This document shows positions 1 to 10,306 of a stretch of DNA of 64,000 bases, one piece after another. The stretch is from Gari tellinella (taxonomy: Eukaryota > Mollusca > Bivalvia > Cardiida > Psammobiidae): positions 20,580,291 through 20,644,290 of the forward strand of contig OV277868.1 in the NCBI GenBank assembly GCA_922989275.2. Reading direction: 5' to 3'. The notes beneath the pieces are model-generated. The model saw only the letters and a list, made by a program, of their open reading frames with translations, did not search any database and was not told the origin of the DNA. Position numbers and translations under genes: made by a program. The stretch's first letter is position 1. Each line of letters starts with the position of its first letter.

Positions 1-517
1 AGGAATCGGACAAAATATCTACTTGGCCGTAATCTTCGTCTCCAATTTGACAAATAGCGGCGTATTGGCTCCCTTCGTCTTTATCTCCACCGCGAGTATA
101 AGACCGGAACCATTTACAGCACCGGATACAGAAAATAATCAGGAACACAAGAACGGCAACAGCCGGGATAATGGCAAGATTCAAACTATGATGCGAGTCA
201 TCCTCGGGGTCATCAATCCCGGTAGTATTATGTGTCACAGTGATTTCACTTACGTTTGTAAAGTTACTATAATCTGATATGTTGTTGATTTCCGGTGAAT
301 AAGTGGTTGTACTCACTGTGTCGGTTGTATTTGTATATATCGGACCCTGTTGTGTGTAATCTTCCCTTGGCTCAACCTTGAAGACGTTGGTGCTATCTGA
401 ACGAGCTGTTGTAATATTGAAAGGAAGAGAATTGCTTACAATAGAGTCTGACACGATTGCCATGAAGATGAAAATGTGTATCCATGTTGATATATCCTTC
501 CTTAACCAGCAATGCAT
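1..517 (-). CDS. 5' part of a single-pass (type I) membrane protein, unrecognised, cut by window edge
   Basis: An open frame of 172 codons runs from an ATG at 517-515 to the left edge without a stop. Residues 9-25 form a hydrophobic signal-peptide-like stretch after basic R6-K7. Residues 26-112 are Ser/Thr/Asn-rich with six N-glycosylation sequons (N34, N63, N79, N85, N88, N97). Residues 114-131 (LAIIPAVAVLVFLIIFCI) are a clear transmembrane helix, followed by a basic, Cys-containing stop-transfer (RCCKWFR) and an acidic cytoplasmic tail. This order is typical of a glycosylated plasma-membrane protein. I do not recognise the family and infer no function. A GTAAGT inside the frame (near 258-263, minus strand) resembles a splice donor, but the frame stays open and makes sense beyond it. 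The frame lacks a stop inside the window, so a stop-to-stop ORF search would miss it. Confidence 0.62.
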   Translation of the reverse strand, partial: MHCWLRKDISTWIHIFIFMAIVSDSIVSNSLPFNITTARSDSTNVFKVEPREDYTQQGPIYTNTTDTVSTTTYSPEINNISDYSNFTNVSEITVTHNTTGIDDPEDDSHHSLNLAIIPAVAVLVFLIIFCIRCCKWFRSYTRGGDKDEGSQYAAICQIGDEDYGQVDILSDS

Positions 518-929
518 AACAAAGTCACAGTCAATATATCCCCAATACATAAAAATGAAAGCAGATATCAAAATCGAACTGATTCACATTGTACAAACAA
601 TTAACAAAACACGTGTATCCATATAGTATAGAGGTACCCCGTCTTTACGATCTTTACTGATCGGCTGTCATTTCTCAATATCGATCCACCATTTGAAAAT
701 CCAATTTTTATACATGATTTACTCCGCCTTTTTACACCGATTTGTTGCCCACTTAGCGATCTGATACTCGCCCCAATATTGCTGACTGTAATCAAATCAA
801 AATATGACAGTTTTTACGGTCCACTGATGTGAGCACTCGGGGTGAACAGGACGCAACTACATCGTGTCAATAAACACTCACGTTGGTGTTCATAAAGTTA
901 TGATTACCTACAAAACACGTGAAAGAATA
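518..929. other. Upstream flank of the membrane-protein gene, no feature recognised
   Basis: Presumed 5' flank or 5' UTR of the minus-strand gene. I see no convincing TATA box, coding frame or repeat; the short frames here have no recognisable content. Confidence 0.3.
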
Positions 930-1176
930 CAATGGTGAAAACGTTATTCTTTCCCGTTTAAACGCAAACGAAACGCAAACACATCTCAATGAAACGTAGA
1001 AAAATACAATGTTTTGACAATTCTGACGATTCATGTTTATCTTAGTGGCAAACAGTTTGGAGCCTGATCAGACGCCGGGTAACCCGGCGTCTGATCTGGC
1101 TCCAAACAGTTTGCAATGGAAATAATAGTTTTAGCGTAAACGCGTTTATTGGGAAAGAATAACGTTTTCGTCACTG
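930..1176 (-). mobile_element. Family A MITE, complete, diverged
   Basis: Both ends and the flanking TA duplication (928-929, 1177-1178) are visible. The terminal sequence is CAATGGTGAAAACG at one end and CGTTTTCGTCACTG at the other. The central hairpin (about 1046-1110) is complete, with loop CCGGGTAACCCGG. Confidence 0.85.
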
Positions 1177-1759
1177 TACTTGACCTTGTATCACGTTACT
1201 GTGTTTACTGATATAAGTTCCTTGTCATTCTACCTACATTTAAGCAAATTCATGAACGATTTCGCACACTCCTTTCCCAGTAATCTAGTCCCTTTTGTTC
1301 TCTGTTTTGCAGTCAAGCTTGTTACAAACACACACATATTTACATATCAAGTTTCCATATATCCGAATATCACAGGCTCTGACATTTAACTGATGAATAG
1401 CTAAGATTGTATGCGTTATTCCAGCGCCGCGTCAGTGCATGGTGTTTATTAAAGAGGTATTTCGCACGCCAATAAAACACTAGATTGAATAATAATGTGT
1501 CACACAGTTTAATCCGTCGGCCTGTCGTGGACATTCTTCAGTCCATACCATCTGTGACGTTCCACACCGAGAAGTAACGTACAAATAAAGCGCTTAACGA
1601 TGATCCTACCCTAAGAAAACTGTTGAACAATAACATATCGGCTTAGCCTTATAGGACAACCTAACCCGTACTATGCTACATTGTCAGATTGACTCTTCCG
1701 TTTCCTGATATAAATGAGAAGTTTACAGTTATGTTCGATGTATTTTCAATATAAATCAA

Positions 1760-2040
1760 AGTTTGGTAAACAGTGTAGACCCTCTTTATAGAGTTTTTGA
1801 TAGATCCTTCTGATGTGGGTCTACACTGTTTGCGAATAACGGATATATCCTGTTCCAGCAAAATAAGGAATAACGAAATACATACTAAACTTGTCGTTTG
1901 CTTCAAAATTGTCGTCTTCAAAAATAACCAATATGGATATTTCACAAAACCAAATTTCAATATGTTTGCCTAATAGTTTGGATCCTGGTCAGACGTCGAG
2001 TTTCGCGACGTCTGATCTGGATGCAAACTGTTTGCAATTG
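1760..2040. repeat. Two hairpin cores of the I and D types in degraded contexts
   Basis: About 1767-1834 holds AAACAGTGTAGACCC facing GGGTCTACACTGTTTG, an I-type core. About 1974-2036 holds AGTTTGGATCCTGGTCAG facing a matching arm around GACGTCGAGTTTCGCGACGTC. Element ends cannot be traced. Confidence 0.5.
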
Positions 2041-2213
2041 CTTTAGTTGTCCTATTTAACACAGTAAGTGTTAATAGGCATACAGTAATTGAAAGGCTAG
2101 TGTTAAATATCTTCCTTATACAAATTTACAAGTTCACTCCGCTTTTATACTCCAGTACATCTACAATGACAGAACCTCCGATTAGTACCTACTGAGATGG
2201 TAACAATTACTCT

Positions 2214-2390
2214 ATACAGATAAACCTCTCTAAACCGACCACTCTATGCATGAAAAACGTGCAATCCACAAAAATCATGTGTCTACTTAATGCAGGATAA
2301 AAATAAGACAGAAAGCTCCCATAGGGAGCTTTCTGTCTTACTTTTATCCTGCATTAAGATTTCCCTTGTTACCAACTAATTTAGAAACTA
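2214..2390. mobile_element. Family F MITE, degraded, with intact hairpin
   Basis: The left end reads GATAAACCTCTCTAAACCGACCAC. The hairpin at 2287-2357 is perfect: TTAATGCAGGATAAAAATAA begins the arm, and CAGAAAGCTCCCATAGGGAG is at the turn. The right end is not clear. Confidence 0.6.
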
Positions 2391-2970
2391 AAATCCCCGT
2401 TGGCTCGGTGTTCGGGATAGAAAGGCTTCGTTGTAATTCAGATTTGGTTGCCGGTGTCCGCGTACGTTTTACACTAGCAGAAGAAAAGTGGGCCCATGCC
2501 AAAACGATATATCAGTCACTCTGCTGCTACTACAACGTGTTACAATTACTGTTGCAATATCCCTGATCAAGACACTTATTTCTAGAATGTCACTTATTTT
2601 TAGCTATAATCAAGATCGGAAACAGAGTTACGCCCCTTGATTCACATGAAATCTTAGCTATTAGAAACGTATACATTTCATTCTACTTCTGCATAAAAAA
2701 TCAACGTTTAGTAAAATATTTTTAGCAGACGACAATTGATAAGCAGACGACATTTTCAGGCAGATTAAGGGATATTTTTGCCATATTTCCTCGCGCCTTC
2801 CCCCACATGTAGGTTAACGTTAGGTGGAGTCAGCGTGCAGTTGACGACGGTTTGCGTGAGAATGCATGTCGCTCCCTATTTTCATCACAAACCACGAAAC
2901 TCGTAAATGCTCCAAGTAATAGTTTTGTGATACAGTATGGAAAGGGTTATCTTTCATGTCATTAAAAGCG
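2391..2970. other. No gene seen; scattered repeat scraps
   Basis: AT-rich sequence. Fragments such as AGCAGACGACAATT (near 2725-2755) match the interior of D and E elements elsewhere in the window. No exon-like frame is apparent. Confidence 0.3.
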
Positions 2971-3226
2971 CAGGGCTGCCATAAGTTGACTTAAAAAATC
3001 CTAAGATTTCCAAATTTGCATTTTTCAAGTGTGATTTTACGAATCGTACCTTTACCCCATAGCCTGTTTCTAGTATTGTTTACACGTGGCTGCCTAAAGC
3101 AGACTGTAAGTCAAGCAGAATGCGCCTTAAGGCGCATTCTGCTTCACTTTCAGCCTGCTTTAAGCTACCATGTACTAGAAAAAAAATCCGAAGATTTAAG
3201 AAAAATCCGGAGAAATGACAGCCCTG
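2971..3226. mobile_element. hAT-like MITE enclosing a piece of family B
   Basis: The ends are CAGGGCTGCCATAAG and AATGACAGCCCTG, flanked by the direct repeat AAAGCG (2965-2970, 3227-3232). Inside, from about 3049 to 3178, lies a family B segment (TTTACCCCATAGCCTG followed by the hairpin with GCGCCTTAAGGCGC). The CAGGG ends suggest hAT. A six-base rather than eight-base duplication leaves the superfamily uncertain. Confidence 0.55.
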
Positions 3227-3289
3227 AAAGCGGAACATAAACAACGTTATCCCATAAAATGTAGAAATGCACAATTTCTTGAAATTGTT

Positions 3290-3425
3290 CATTACCTAAC
3301 ATCAAGTTTAATCTGAGTGTCAAAAAGATTTGTGTCAGATCAGACGCTGAGTCACTTAGTGTCTGATTTGGTTCTAATTTGTTTGCAATAAACAATAATA
3401 ACGTATAAGCATTTTCAGTAATAGC
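3290..3425 (-). mobile_element. Family A remnant, heavily decayed
   Basis: A degenerate hairpin (GTCAGATCAGACGCTGAG facing TTAGTGTCTGATTTGG) is followed by a weak match to the A interior. The ends are lost. Confidence 0.4.
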
Positions 3426-3429
3426 TGTG

Positions 3430-4085
3430 TGATACACTATGGCACGGTGTCACTAAGGAAATCAAACTCTCCTAAGTTTAAAATTATCCATATTTTTTTC
3501 AAGTAAAATTGAACAAATATTTAATAATATCTTTAAAGATATATATTCAGTCGCAGGTTATAGAAGTTATTATATAAACTCACATGTCTATTTTGTAACA
3601 CTTTATACCGAAAAAATTCCCACATGCTAAATTAAAAGATTATCCACGCTCAATTTAGAAATGATGACATAGTAACAGCAATAATTTAGACTGTATCTCA
3701 TTGTTTTGCACGGTTTAAACTCCAAGATAAATGTGAACAATAAAACAGAATACCAGTCTAGACATATTGGCCCATTGGAGCACAGCATTTGAAGCAAGTG
3801 GTCATTGACCTAGATTTCGGATCATTACTGATTGGTTACTTGGGGTCTAAAGAGAAAACAGACGGGAAATACTAGAACTCGGAATTACTAGATTTAGCGG
3901 CGTTTATTGGGGGGGGGGGGGGGGGGGGGCGTAATCACAACTGCATCAGTTCATAGTTTTCTTCGTTCCCATTTGAAATGACACAGAATTAACAGTTTGG
4001 AAAATTATTCAGATGCCGAGTATTTCAGGAACTTAAGGCTTTGCAACTTTTATTGTAAGACAAAGTGAGTTATGCACGATAAATG
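3430..4085. other. No gene; poly-G tract at 3909-3929
   Basis: AT-rich filler with one run of 21 G (3909-3929). It directly follows GCGTTTATT, which is the sequence that precedes GGGAAAG inside family A, so the tract may have grown from an A fragment. Otherwise I see nothing. Confidence 0.4.
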
Positions 4086-4089
4086 ATTA

Positions 4090-4477
4090 TATTGCTCCCT
4101 CTCCACAACGGCCCTCCAAACAACGATTTCCTCCTTACAACAACGTATGATGCCCTTCCTCCAAAGAAAACAATTACGTCCAAACTTTTCACGGCTGCAA
4201 TGTCGTCTACTTAATATTTTCGTCTGTTTTTTTTCTCAAAATTACAAAATGTACATTTGACCTAAACACTTAACTCATTTTCCCTGAAACTTCCAATGGA
4301 AATTTTCAGTTTGCAATACAGGCTGGTCCATATTAGACTATTTAGAGTTGTTTTTTGTAATAATTGGCACATTGTCAAACAGTGAAGTCCCTGGTCAGAG
4401 GGCTCCTGCAGACTCCCTCCGAATAACGTACACAACTTTTGTCTCACATTGGGTGTCGTTGTAGAGAGGGAGCGCTG
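4090..4477 (-). mobile_element. Family E MITE interrupted by a truncated family I copy
   Basis: The left end is TTGCTCCCTCTCCACAACG and the right end GTTGTAGAGAGGGAGCGCTG. From about 4268 to 4412 the interior is replaced by family I sequence (TAACTCATTTTCCCTGAAAC to GTCAGAGGGCTCCTGCAGA), which stops at its hairpin turn; E then resumes with CTCCCTCCGAATAACG. Confidence 0.6.
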
Positions 4478-4802
4478 TAAATGTGTTTTTTAACAATTTG
4501 ATACAAAATGTCAAACAATGCATCGGGTCTAGCCTTTACTGATCAGGGCATATTCTGTTTGCTTAGAACGTTTAGGATAAGAAATTCTGTTTAAAAAATG
4601 CATTTCAATAAAACGATGGAAAATAACTAAAAAACTAAGATTTGAAGACATTTCTAGAGGGTGTTTTTAGACTGGTCATATTTGTCCACTGCCAGATGCA
4701 CGATAATGCTACCCTTTTGGTTATATTTGAGTATTTTCTTTTATTTTTGCAAATGCACCATCTGGTTGCGAGTCGCTTTAAAACCAATGTATGTACTTTA
4801 TA

Positions 4803-5016
4803 CAGTTGAAAAAAGGTTATTCTTTCCCGTTTAACGTAAAAGGTAATAACTTATTGGCAATTCTAAACATGTATTTTAACATGAGTGGCAAACAGTTTGG
4901 AGCCTGATTAGAAGCCGGGTAACCCGGCGTCTGATCTGGCTACAAACTGTTTGCAATGAAAATAATAGTTTTCACGTAAAGGGGTTCATTGGGAATTAAT
5001 AACGAATTCTCAACTG
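4803..5016 (-). mobile_element. Family A MITE, short variant
   Basis: The ends are CAGTTGAAAAAAGG and TTCTCAACTG. The interior before the hairpin is shortened by about 30 bases. The hairpin around 4889-4953 is intact. Confidence 0.8.
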
Positions 5017-5079
5017 AAGTTAGCGGATAATACATAGTAATATATAGAAATTCAATATCCTAATTAGAGGGCGCATGTA

Positions 5080-5317
5080 CAGTGGAGAATCTGTTATTCT
5101 TTCCCAATAAACGCGTTTACGCTAAAACTATTATTTGCAGTGCAAATAGTTTGGAGCCAGATCAGACGCCGGGTAACCCGGCGTCTGATCAGGCTCCAAA
5201 CTGTTTGCCACCAAGATAAACAAGAATTATCAGAATTGTCCAAAAGATGTTCTTTTCTACGTTTTAGTGCTTTGCGTTTGCGTACGTTTGCGTTTATACG
5301 GGAAAGATTCTCCACTG
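5080..5317 (+). mobile_element. Family A MITE, nearly intact
   Basis: CAGTGGAGAATCTG to ATTCTCCACTG after TA at 5078-5079. Left hairpin arm GGAGCCAGATCAGACGCC faces GGCGTCTGATCAGGCTCC, giving the single A-A mismatch typical of this family. About eight bases are missing from the right terminal repeat. Confidence 0.9.
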
Positions 5318-5380
5318 AAGTATCCTCTGATCATTATACAGTACGAACATTGCATTTACCGATTTTCATTTCACTATATA

Positions 5381-5627
5381 CAGTGGAGAATCTGTTATTC
5401 TTTCCCGTTTAAACGCAAACGTACGCAAACGCAAAACACTAAAACGTAGAAAAGTACAATTTTTTGACAAATCTAATAATTCATCTTTATCTTGGTGGCA
5501 AACAGTTTGGAGCCTGATCAGACGCCGGGTTACCCGGTGTCTGATCTGGCTCCAAACTGTTTGCAGTGAAAATAATAGTTTTTAGCGTAAACGCGTTTAT
5601 TGGGAAAGAATAATACATTCTCCACTG
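5381..5627 (-). mobile_element. Family A MITE, intact
   Basis: Complete ends (CAGTGGAGAATCTG and CATTCTCCACTG), TA on both sides, full hairpin. It lies 63 bases from the previous copy in the opposite orientation. Confidence 0.92.
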
Positions 5628-5754
5628 TACATGTATTACAGAAAATAACCTAAAATAGTCACAACTAGACTGAACGTAATTTGAAACTAGAAGTGTACAG
5701 AAGTAACAAAGATAAATGAGTCGACTCCTTTCACTGCATTTTCCAAAAGCACTG

Positions 5755-5948
5755 TGGTTTTCAAAAAGTTTGGAATCAAATTCGACGCCGAGTAACCGGC
5801 GTCTGATCTGGCTCAAAACTGTTTGCAACTCAGATTACATGTAACATAAATAGTCAAAATGATCGAACAGTTGTCCTTTCCTACGTTTTAGTGCACTGCG
5901 TTTGCGTTTCGTTTGCATTTACACGGAGTAATTACGTCTTCTCCACTG
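5755..5948 (+). mobile_element. Family A MITE, 5'-truncated
   Basis: Only the hairpin (loop CCGAGTAACCGG) and the right end CTTCTCCACTG remain. The interior contains GCGTTTGCGTTTCGTTTGC, the older spelling of this region, against GCGTACG in intact copies. Confidence 0.75.
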
Positions 5949-5987
5949 TATTTGCGTGCAAAAAGGTAGACAATATCATGCAATGTA

Positions 5988-6234
5988 CAGTGGAGAATCT
6001 GTTATTCTTTCCCAATAAACGCGTTTACGCTAAAACTATTATTTCCAATACAAACAGTTTGGAGCCAGATCAGACGCCGGGTAACCCGGCGTCTGATCAG
6101 GGATCCAAACTGTTTGCCACCAAGATAAACATGACTTATCAGAATTGTCCAAAAGTTGTTCTTTTCTACGTTTTAGTGCTTTGCGTTTGCGTACGTTTGC
6201 GTTTAAACGGGAAAGAATAACAGATTCTCCACTG
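5988..6234 (+). mobile_element. Family A MITE, intact
   Basis: Full length with TA duplications at 5986-5987 and 6235-6236. The right hairpin arm has one extra base (CAGGGATCCAAAC). Confidence 0.92.
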
Positions 6235-6426
6235 TATAAGGTTTAAAATATAGATAAACAAACACTCGTGGAAGTGTTTGCCAAAACAAATACTAACATT
6301 GAATTCTATAAAAGATCTACAGAGATATGAAACTCAGAGACAAAGATTTCCGTTATTACATTTACATAATGTATAGGTTTTTATGCTAAAATATCCAATA
6401 AATACGCGTACAGTCATCCTTGCAAC

Positions 6427-6880
6427 AACCCTTTCATGATCAAATATTTCCGGAGAGGTGTACAGTGGAGAATCTGTTATTCTTTCCCAATAAACGCGTT
6501 TACGCTAAAACTATTATTTGCAGTGCAAACAGTGTGGAGCCAGATCAGACGCCGGGTAACCCGGCGTCTGATCAGGCTCCAAACTGTTTGCCACCAAGAT
6601 AAACATGACTTATTCTTTTCTACGTTTTAGTGCTTTGCGTTTGCGTACGTTTGCGTTTAAACGGGAAAGAATAACAGATTCTCCACTGTACCCCTTCATC
6701 GTCTGTTTCATTATTGTTGACTGCAAGACGAGTTAGATTTAAGGTGGTACATGTATGCCTTAATAAATATCGATAAGCGTGTCAAACAGTTTGGGTCCTG
6801 ATCAGACGCCGCATTACGCGGCGTCTGATCAAGACCTCGACTGTTTGCAAACGCGCTTTAAAGGGATACTTGCGTATTTG
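6427..6880 (+). mobile_element. Family D MITE split by a family A insertion
   Basis: The left part is CCCTTTCATGATCAAATATT and the rest resumes at CCCCTTCATCGTCTG (6691). Compared with the uninterrupted D copy at 45796-46043, the break is exactly a TA. The hairpin (6785-6850) has loop GCCGCATTACGCGGC. The TTAA at the left has mutated. Confidence 0.75.
6463..6688 (+). mobile_element. Family A MITE nested in family D
   Basis: CAGTGGAGAATCTG to AGATTCTCCACTG with TA on both sides. About 20 bases between hairpin and right end are missing. The insertion postdates the D copy it interrupts. Confidence 0.92.
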
Positions 6881-7159
6881 AAAAATTCGACAGAATCTCA
6901 TGAAAAGTTCTACAAGTTGAATTAAGGTCTATATAAGTAAATTGCTAAAATAAAATTGGGGGTTGCCATGTTTTTTTCAGCTCTAGCTGGCTTTGAAAAG
7001 TGTGACGTTTGCCGCATTTGCTCATTGTCAGAGCAGAAAACGTCATAAGGGACAAATGCACTTATATTACTACACAATAACATATTTCTAGTACACTTTT
7101 AATTGTCTAGCATTCATTCATCACAAGCAAGTGTGAAATATAAGATGAACGGAAAGTGT

Positions 7160-7262
7160 TTAAATAGATGGTTGCTTACTGCAAGGTGAAAAAAGGCATA
7201 AAGCTTCGATAGGAGCTTTTTGCATTTTTTTATCTTGCATAATCGGCCACCTGTATAACAAG
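7160..7262. mobile_element. Family F-type hairpin fragment
   Basis: GCAAGGTGAAAAAAGGC faces TTATCTTGC around AAGCTTCGATAGGAGCTTTT. Outer ends are not recognisable. Confidence 0.45.
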
Positions 7263-7972
7263 ATATCTATGCTACACCAAAGGTCGCTTAGTGTAAATTT
7301 GACTGTATGTAATTATTTCTACCAGCCAGAACACTTTGTTAACATCGGGAGAATAAACTGGTAGTACATAAATAATAGTGACTATGTCCGTCTTTAGTGT
7401 GAACAATGCTGATACTATTTATTACATACATGTAGTATAATTATATTCATTTCTAAACACTATCTTTTGTCTCTTATAATTCATAATTGAAATGACATGG
7501 GTCAATGACATGTATGAATAGTTATAAAATGAATTATTATACTGCAAAGTAAATTCCTTACTTTTCATTGGTCAACGAGCCCCAGACTTAATCCCATGTA
7601 CCCTGTGAGCTGACAGGGTACATGGAAATGCAGCTGTTTTCATTGGCTGACAGGTCCCTGAGTCTTGCTTTGCAGAAAATAAGATGGCCGATTGCTCGAC
7701 AGGATTGAGTGCATTCAATCGTGCATCCTCTGTTTTAATTCCATTTCGGCTATGAACCATTCGCTGTTTGGATCTTTCAACAGTCGCATTATTTCTGGGA
7801 AAGTTTGACGCCGAATATGTCCATTATTCTTATGAAACATATGACGTCACAAGTTTACGCTCAACGTTATCTGCTTTGGCGTGATTTTCTTATAGTTTAT
7901 AATAAGCGCTGTACACGACACATTCCGAAACATTTCGTTTGAACAGTGAAAATTTTGCAGTATAATAAATTC
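7263..7972. other. No gene seen; small inverted repeat at 7594-7625
   Basis: CCATGTACCCTGT and its complement ACAGGGTACATGG are separated by GAGCTG (7594-7625). A 62-codon minus-strand frame over 7572-7760 has no recognisable content. The remainder is AT-rich. Confidence 0.35.
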
Positions 7973-8114
7973 GTTATACAGTTTCTTCACAGTGCACATG
8001 AGGATTTCTTCCCGACTGGTAAAATCATGTAACCCTCGCCTAACGGCTCGGGCAACATATTTTTACCTCAGCCGGGAAGAAATCCTCATGTACACTGTGA
8101 AGAAACTGTATAAC
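7973..8114. repeat. Fold-back element with about 45-base arms
   Basis: GTTATACAGTTTCTTCACAG at the left is matched by CTGTGAAGAAACTGTATAAC at the right. The arms continue through CATGAGGATTTCTTCCCG and its complement, with an unpaired centre of about 50 bases. Terminal repeats of this sequence are not seen elsewhere in the window. Confidence 0.75.
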
Positions 8115-8220
8115 TAATAGTGTGTGTATGGTGTAGCCATGCGACTTTAATAAAGAAGACTAAAATGTACATGTATGTCACATGGGTCCGAGCAATTGCG
8201 AAACATTGTAGTTACATGTA

Positions 8221-8813
8221 TAGCGCTCCCTCTCTACAACGACACCCAATAGGAGAGAAAGAGTATGTGTGTTGTTCGGAGGGAGTCGTTATAGAGAGGG
8301 GAATTTAATACTTTTCATACATTTGCAAAGAACTTAAATCCAGATCAGAGGCCGCGTAATGCGGCGTCTGATCTGAACTCAAGCTGTTTATCACTTATCA
8401 TTATATTTATTCTATCAAAATGTCCATTTATACAGAAGATGACAAATTTAAGCAGACGGTATAGCAGCCATGAAAAGGTTGGACATACAGTGGAGAAAAT
8501 GTTATTCTTTCCCAATAAACGCGTTTACGCTAAAACTATTATTTGCAGTGCAAACAGTTTGGAGCCAGATCAGACGCCGGGTAAACCGGCGTCTGATCAG
8601 GCTCCAAACTGTTTGCCACCAAGATAAACAAGAATTATCAGAATTGTCCAAAAGTTGTTCTTTTCTACTTTTTAGTGCTTTGCGTTTGCGTACGTTTGCG
8701 TTTAAACGGGAAAGAATAACAGATTCTCCACTGTAAATATATTATGTTGGGAATAGCCGCAAGGGTAAGGAATTGGTCGTTGTTGATAAGGTCGTTGTAG
8801 GGAGGGAGTACTG
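8221..8813 (+). mobile_element. Family E MITE split by a family A insertion
   Basis: Left end TAGCGCTCCCTCTCTACAAC after TA, right end GTTGTAGGGAGGGAGTACTG before TA. The hairpin at about 8332-8390 is the E form (AATCCAGATCAGAGGCC). The break at 8487/8734 duplicates TA. Confidence 0.85.
8488..8733 (+). mobile_element. Family A MITE nested in family E
   Basis: Complete element, ends CAGTGGAGAAAATG and AGATTCTCCACTG. The hairpin loop is CCGGGTAAACCGG, one base shorter than usual, as in the copies at 12499 and 13421, which may form one subfamily. Confidence 0.92.
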
Positions 8814-9190
8814 TATAACAAAATGCTACAGCTGCTGTAAATTATTTAAATGTAATAAGTCATTTCTCAATTGTCTACATACATGTACATATTGTCATAC
8901 ACGTCAATATTAATCCTGCTTACTAATTAATCTAGTAGAGACTTTTAATTACAAGAAATCCTTACGCTGTTGATTTTCCAAGTTGACAATTCAATTTGAA
9001 AAATAATGAAAGGGCTCCCTCTGATCAAGATTTGCACTGTTTTACAGACGTCATATGCTCGCCTCATTTGATCCGGGTTTCAAAATTACCAAACTGTATT
9101 ACCAAAATTAATTAAGAAAAGAAACAAACCACAAGTATAACATAGCCGTACATGCAGCTATTCAACACTTATTGCATAACGTATACATAT
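8814..9190. other. No feature recognised
   Basis: AT-rich sequence with no coding frame, repeat core or inverted repeat that I can support. Confidence 0.3.
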
Positions 9191-9191
9191 A

Positions 9192-9385
9192 CAGTCGAAA
9201 CTTGATAATCCGAACTCGCGTTAAATCGAACCTACCCGTATTTCAAAGTTGAAACGTGGCTTAGCCACGTTTAAACTTTGGATTAGGGGTAGGTTCGACT
9301 TAAGCGAGATCGAGTTATCGAAAATCAACTTATGAAATACGGGTCAGCTCGAATTAAGAGAGTTCGAAGTATCGAGTTTCGATTG
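9192..9385. mobile_element. Family G MITE, intact
   Basis: The terminal inverted repeat CAGTCGAAACTTGATAAT is matched by ATCGAGTTTCGATTG, with TA on both sides. The centre is an inverted repeat around ACGTGGCTTAGCCACGT (about 9245-9275). Confidence 0.85.
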
Positions 9386-9688
9386 TACTTGTATAAAAGA
9401 TTGTCCAGTTCAATGTGAGACGCCGAGTTACTCAAAGTCACGTCTCATCAGTTGACCCAAATTTTGACAGTCTGGTGATATTATTTAAAAACCCATTATG
9501 AATAAAACTTGAGAGTTATCGCAGAGGAAATATTTTGCAGACGAAAATATTGCATAGTGTACTAACGGTTAAAAGTACTGTTTACATGTACATACAGTAG
9601 TCTGTTGTACATGTAAATACATATACATGCATAGCATTGTGTTAATATAAGCGACACACATGCGATTACTAACGTCTTTATTCATTAT

Positions 9689-9907
9689 TTAACCATTTCA
9701 CTCTCAGTTACGACAAATAGCGCGTGTGCAAACAGTTTTGACCCTAATCAGACGCCGCGTTACGCGGCGTCTAAATAGGATCACAACTGTTTGTCACTTG
9801 TTTTGAAATTACGTCAGTTATATTAAATCTAACTTTGAAACGATATTGCAGAAAACAACATTGAAGGGGTAAAAACCTCACGACAAATTTGATCAGTAAT
9901 AGGTTAA
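9689..9907. mobile_element. Family D MITE with TTAA duplication
   Basis: TTAA at 9689-9692 and 9904-9907 bound ends reading CCATTTCACTC and GATCAGTAATAGG. The hairpin (about 9728-9794) has loop GCCGCGTTACGCGGC. Confidence 0.8.
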
Positions 9908-9953
9908 CCACTTTATCGCAAATATAGTGTTTACTTAAAACATATCCTTATTA

Positions 9954-10199
9954 CAGTGGAGAATCTGTTATTCTTTCCCGGTTAAACGCAAACGTACGCA
10001 AACGCAAAACACTAAAACGTAGAAAAGTACAACTTTTGGACAATTCTGATAATTCTTGTTTATCTTGTTGGCAAACAGTTTGGAGCCTGATCAGACGCCG
10101 GGTTACCCGGCGTCTGATCTGGCTCCAAACTGTTTGCACTGCACATTATAGTTTTAGCGTAAACGCGTTTATTGGGAAAGAATAACGTTTTCTCCACTG
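9954..10199 (-). mobile_element. Family A MITE, intact
   Basis: CAGTGGAGAATCTG to TTTTCTCCACTG, TA on each side. The hairpin carries the usual single mismatch, seen here on the reverse strand (CCTGATC facing GATCTGG). Confidence 0.92.
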
Positions 10200-10306
10200 T
10201 ACTCGATTTCCATTTGTTAGGTTTTTTAAAGAATTTTGATAGAATATACAATGGAGAATATTCCCTCCCCCCCCACCCACCCAATTAACTGGATTACATG
10301 TACATA

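Noticed and set aside
23..626. Plus-strand ORFs at 23-277 and 378-626
   Set aside because: They are antisense to the minus-strand membrane-protein frame, which has far stronger protein features.
3909..3929. Poly-G tract as a G-quadruplex regulatory site
   Set aside because: Probably slippage growth within a family A remnant, and homopolymer length is unreliable in assemblies; no gene is nearby.
7572..7760. 62-codon minus-strand frame as a small gene
   Set aside because: No recognisable motif, no splice context and a small inverted repeat inside it; not supportable.
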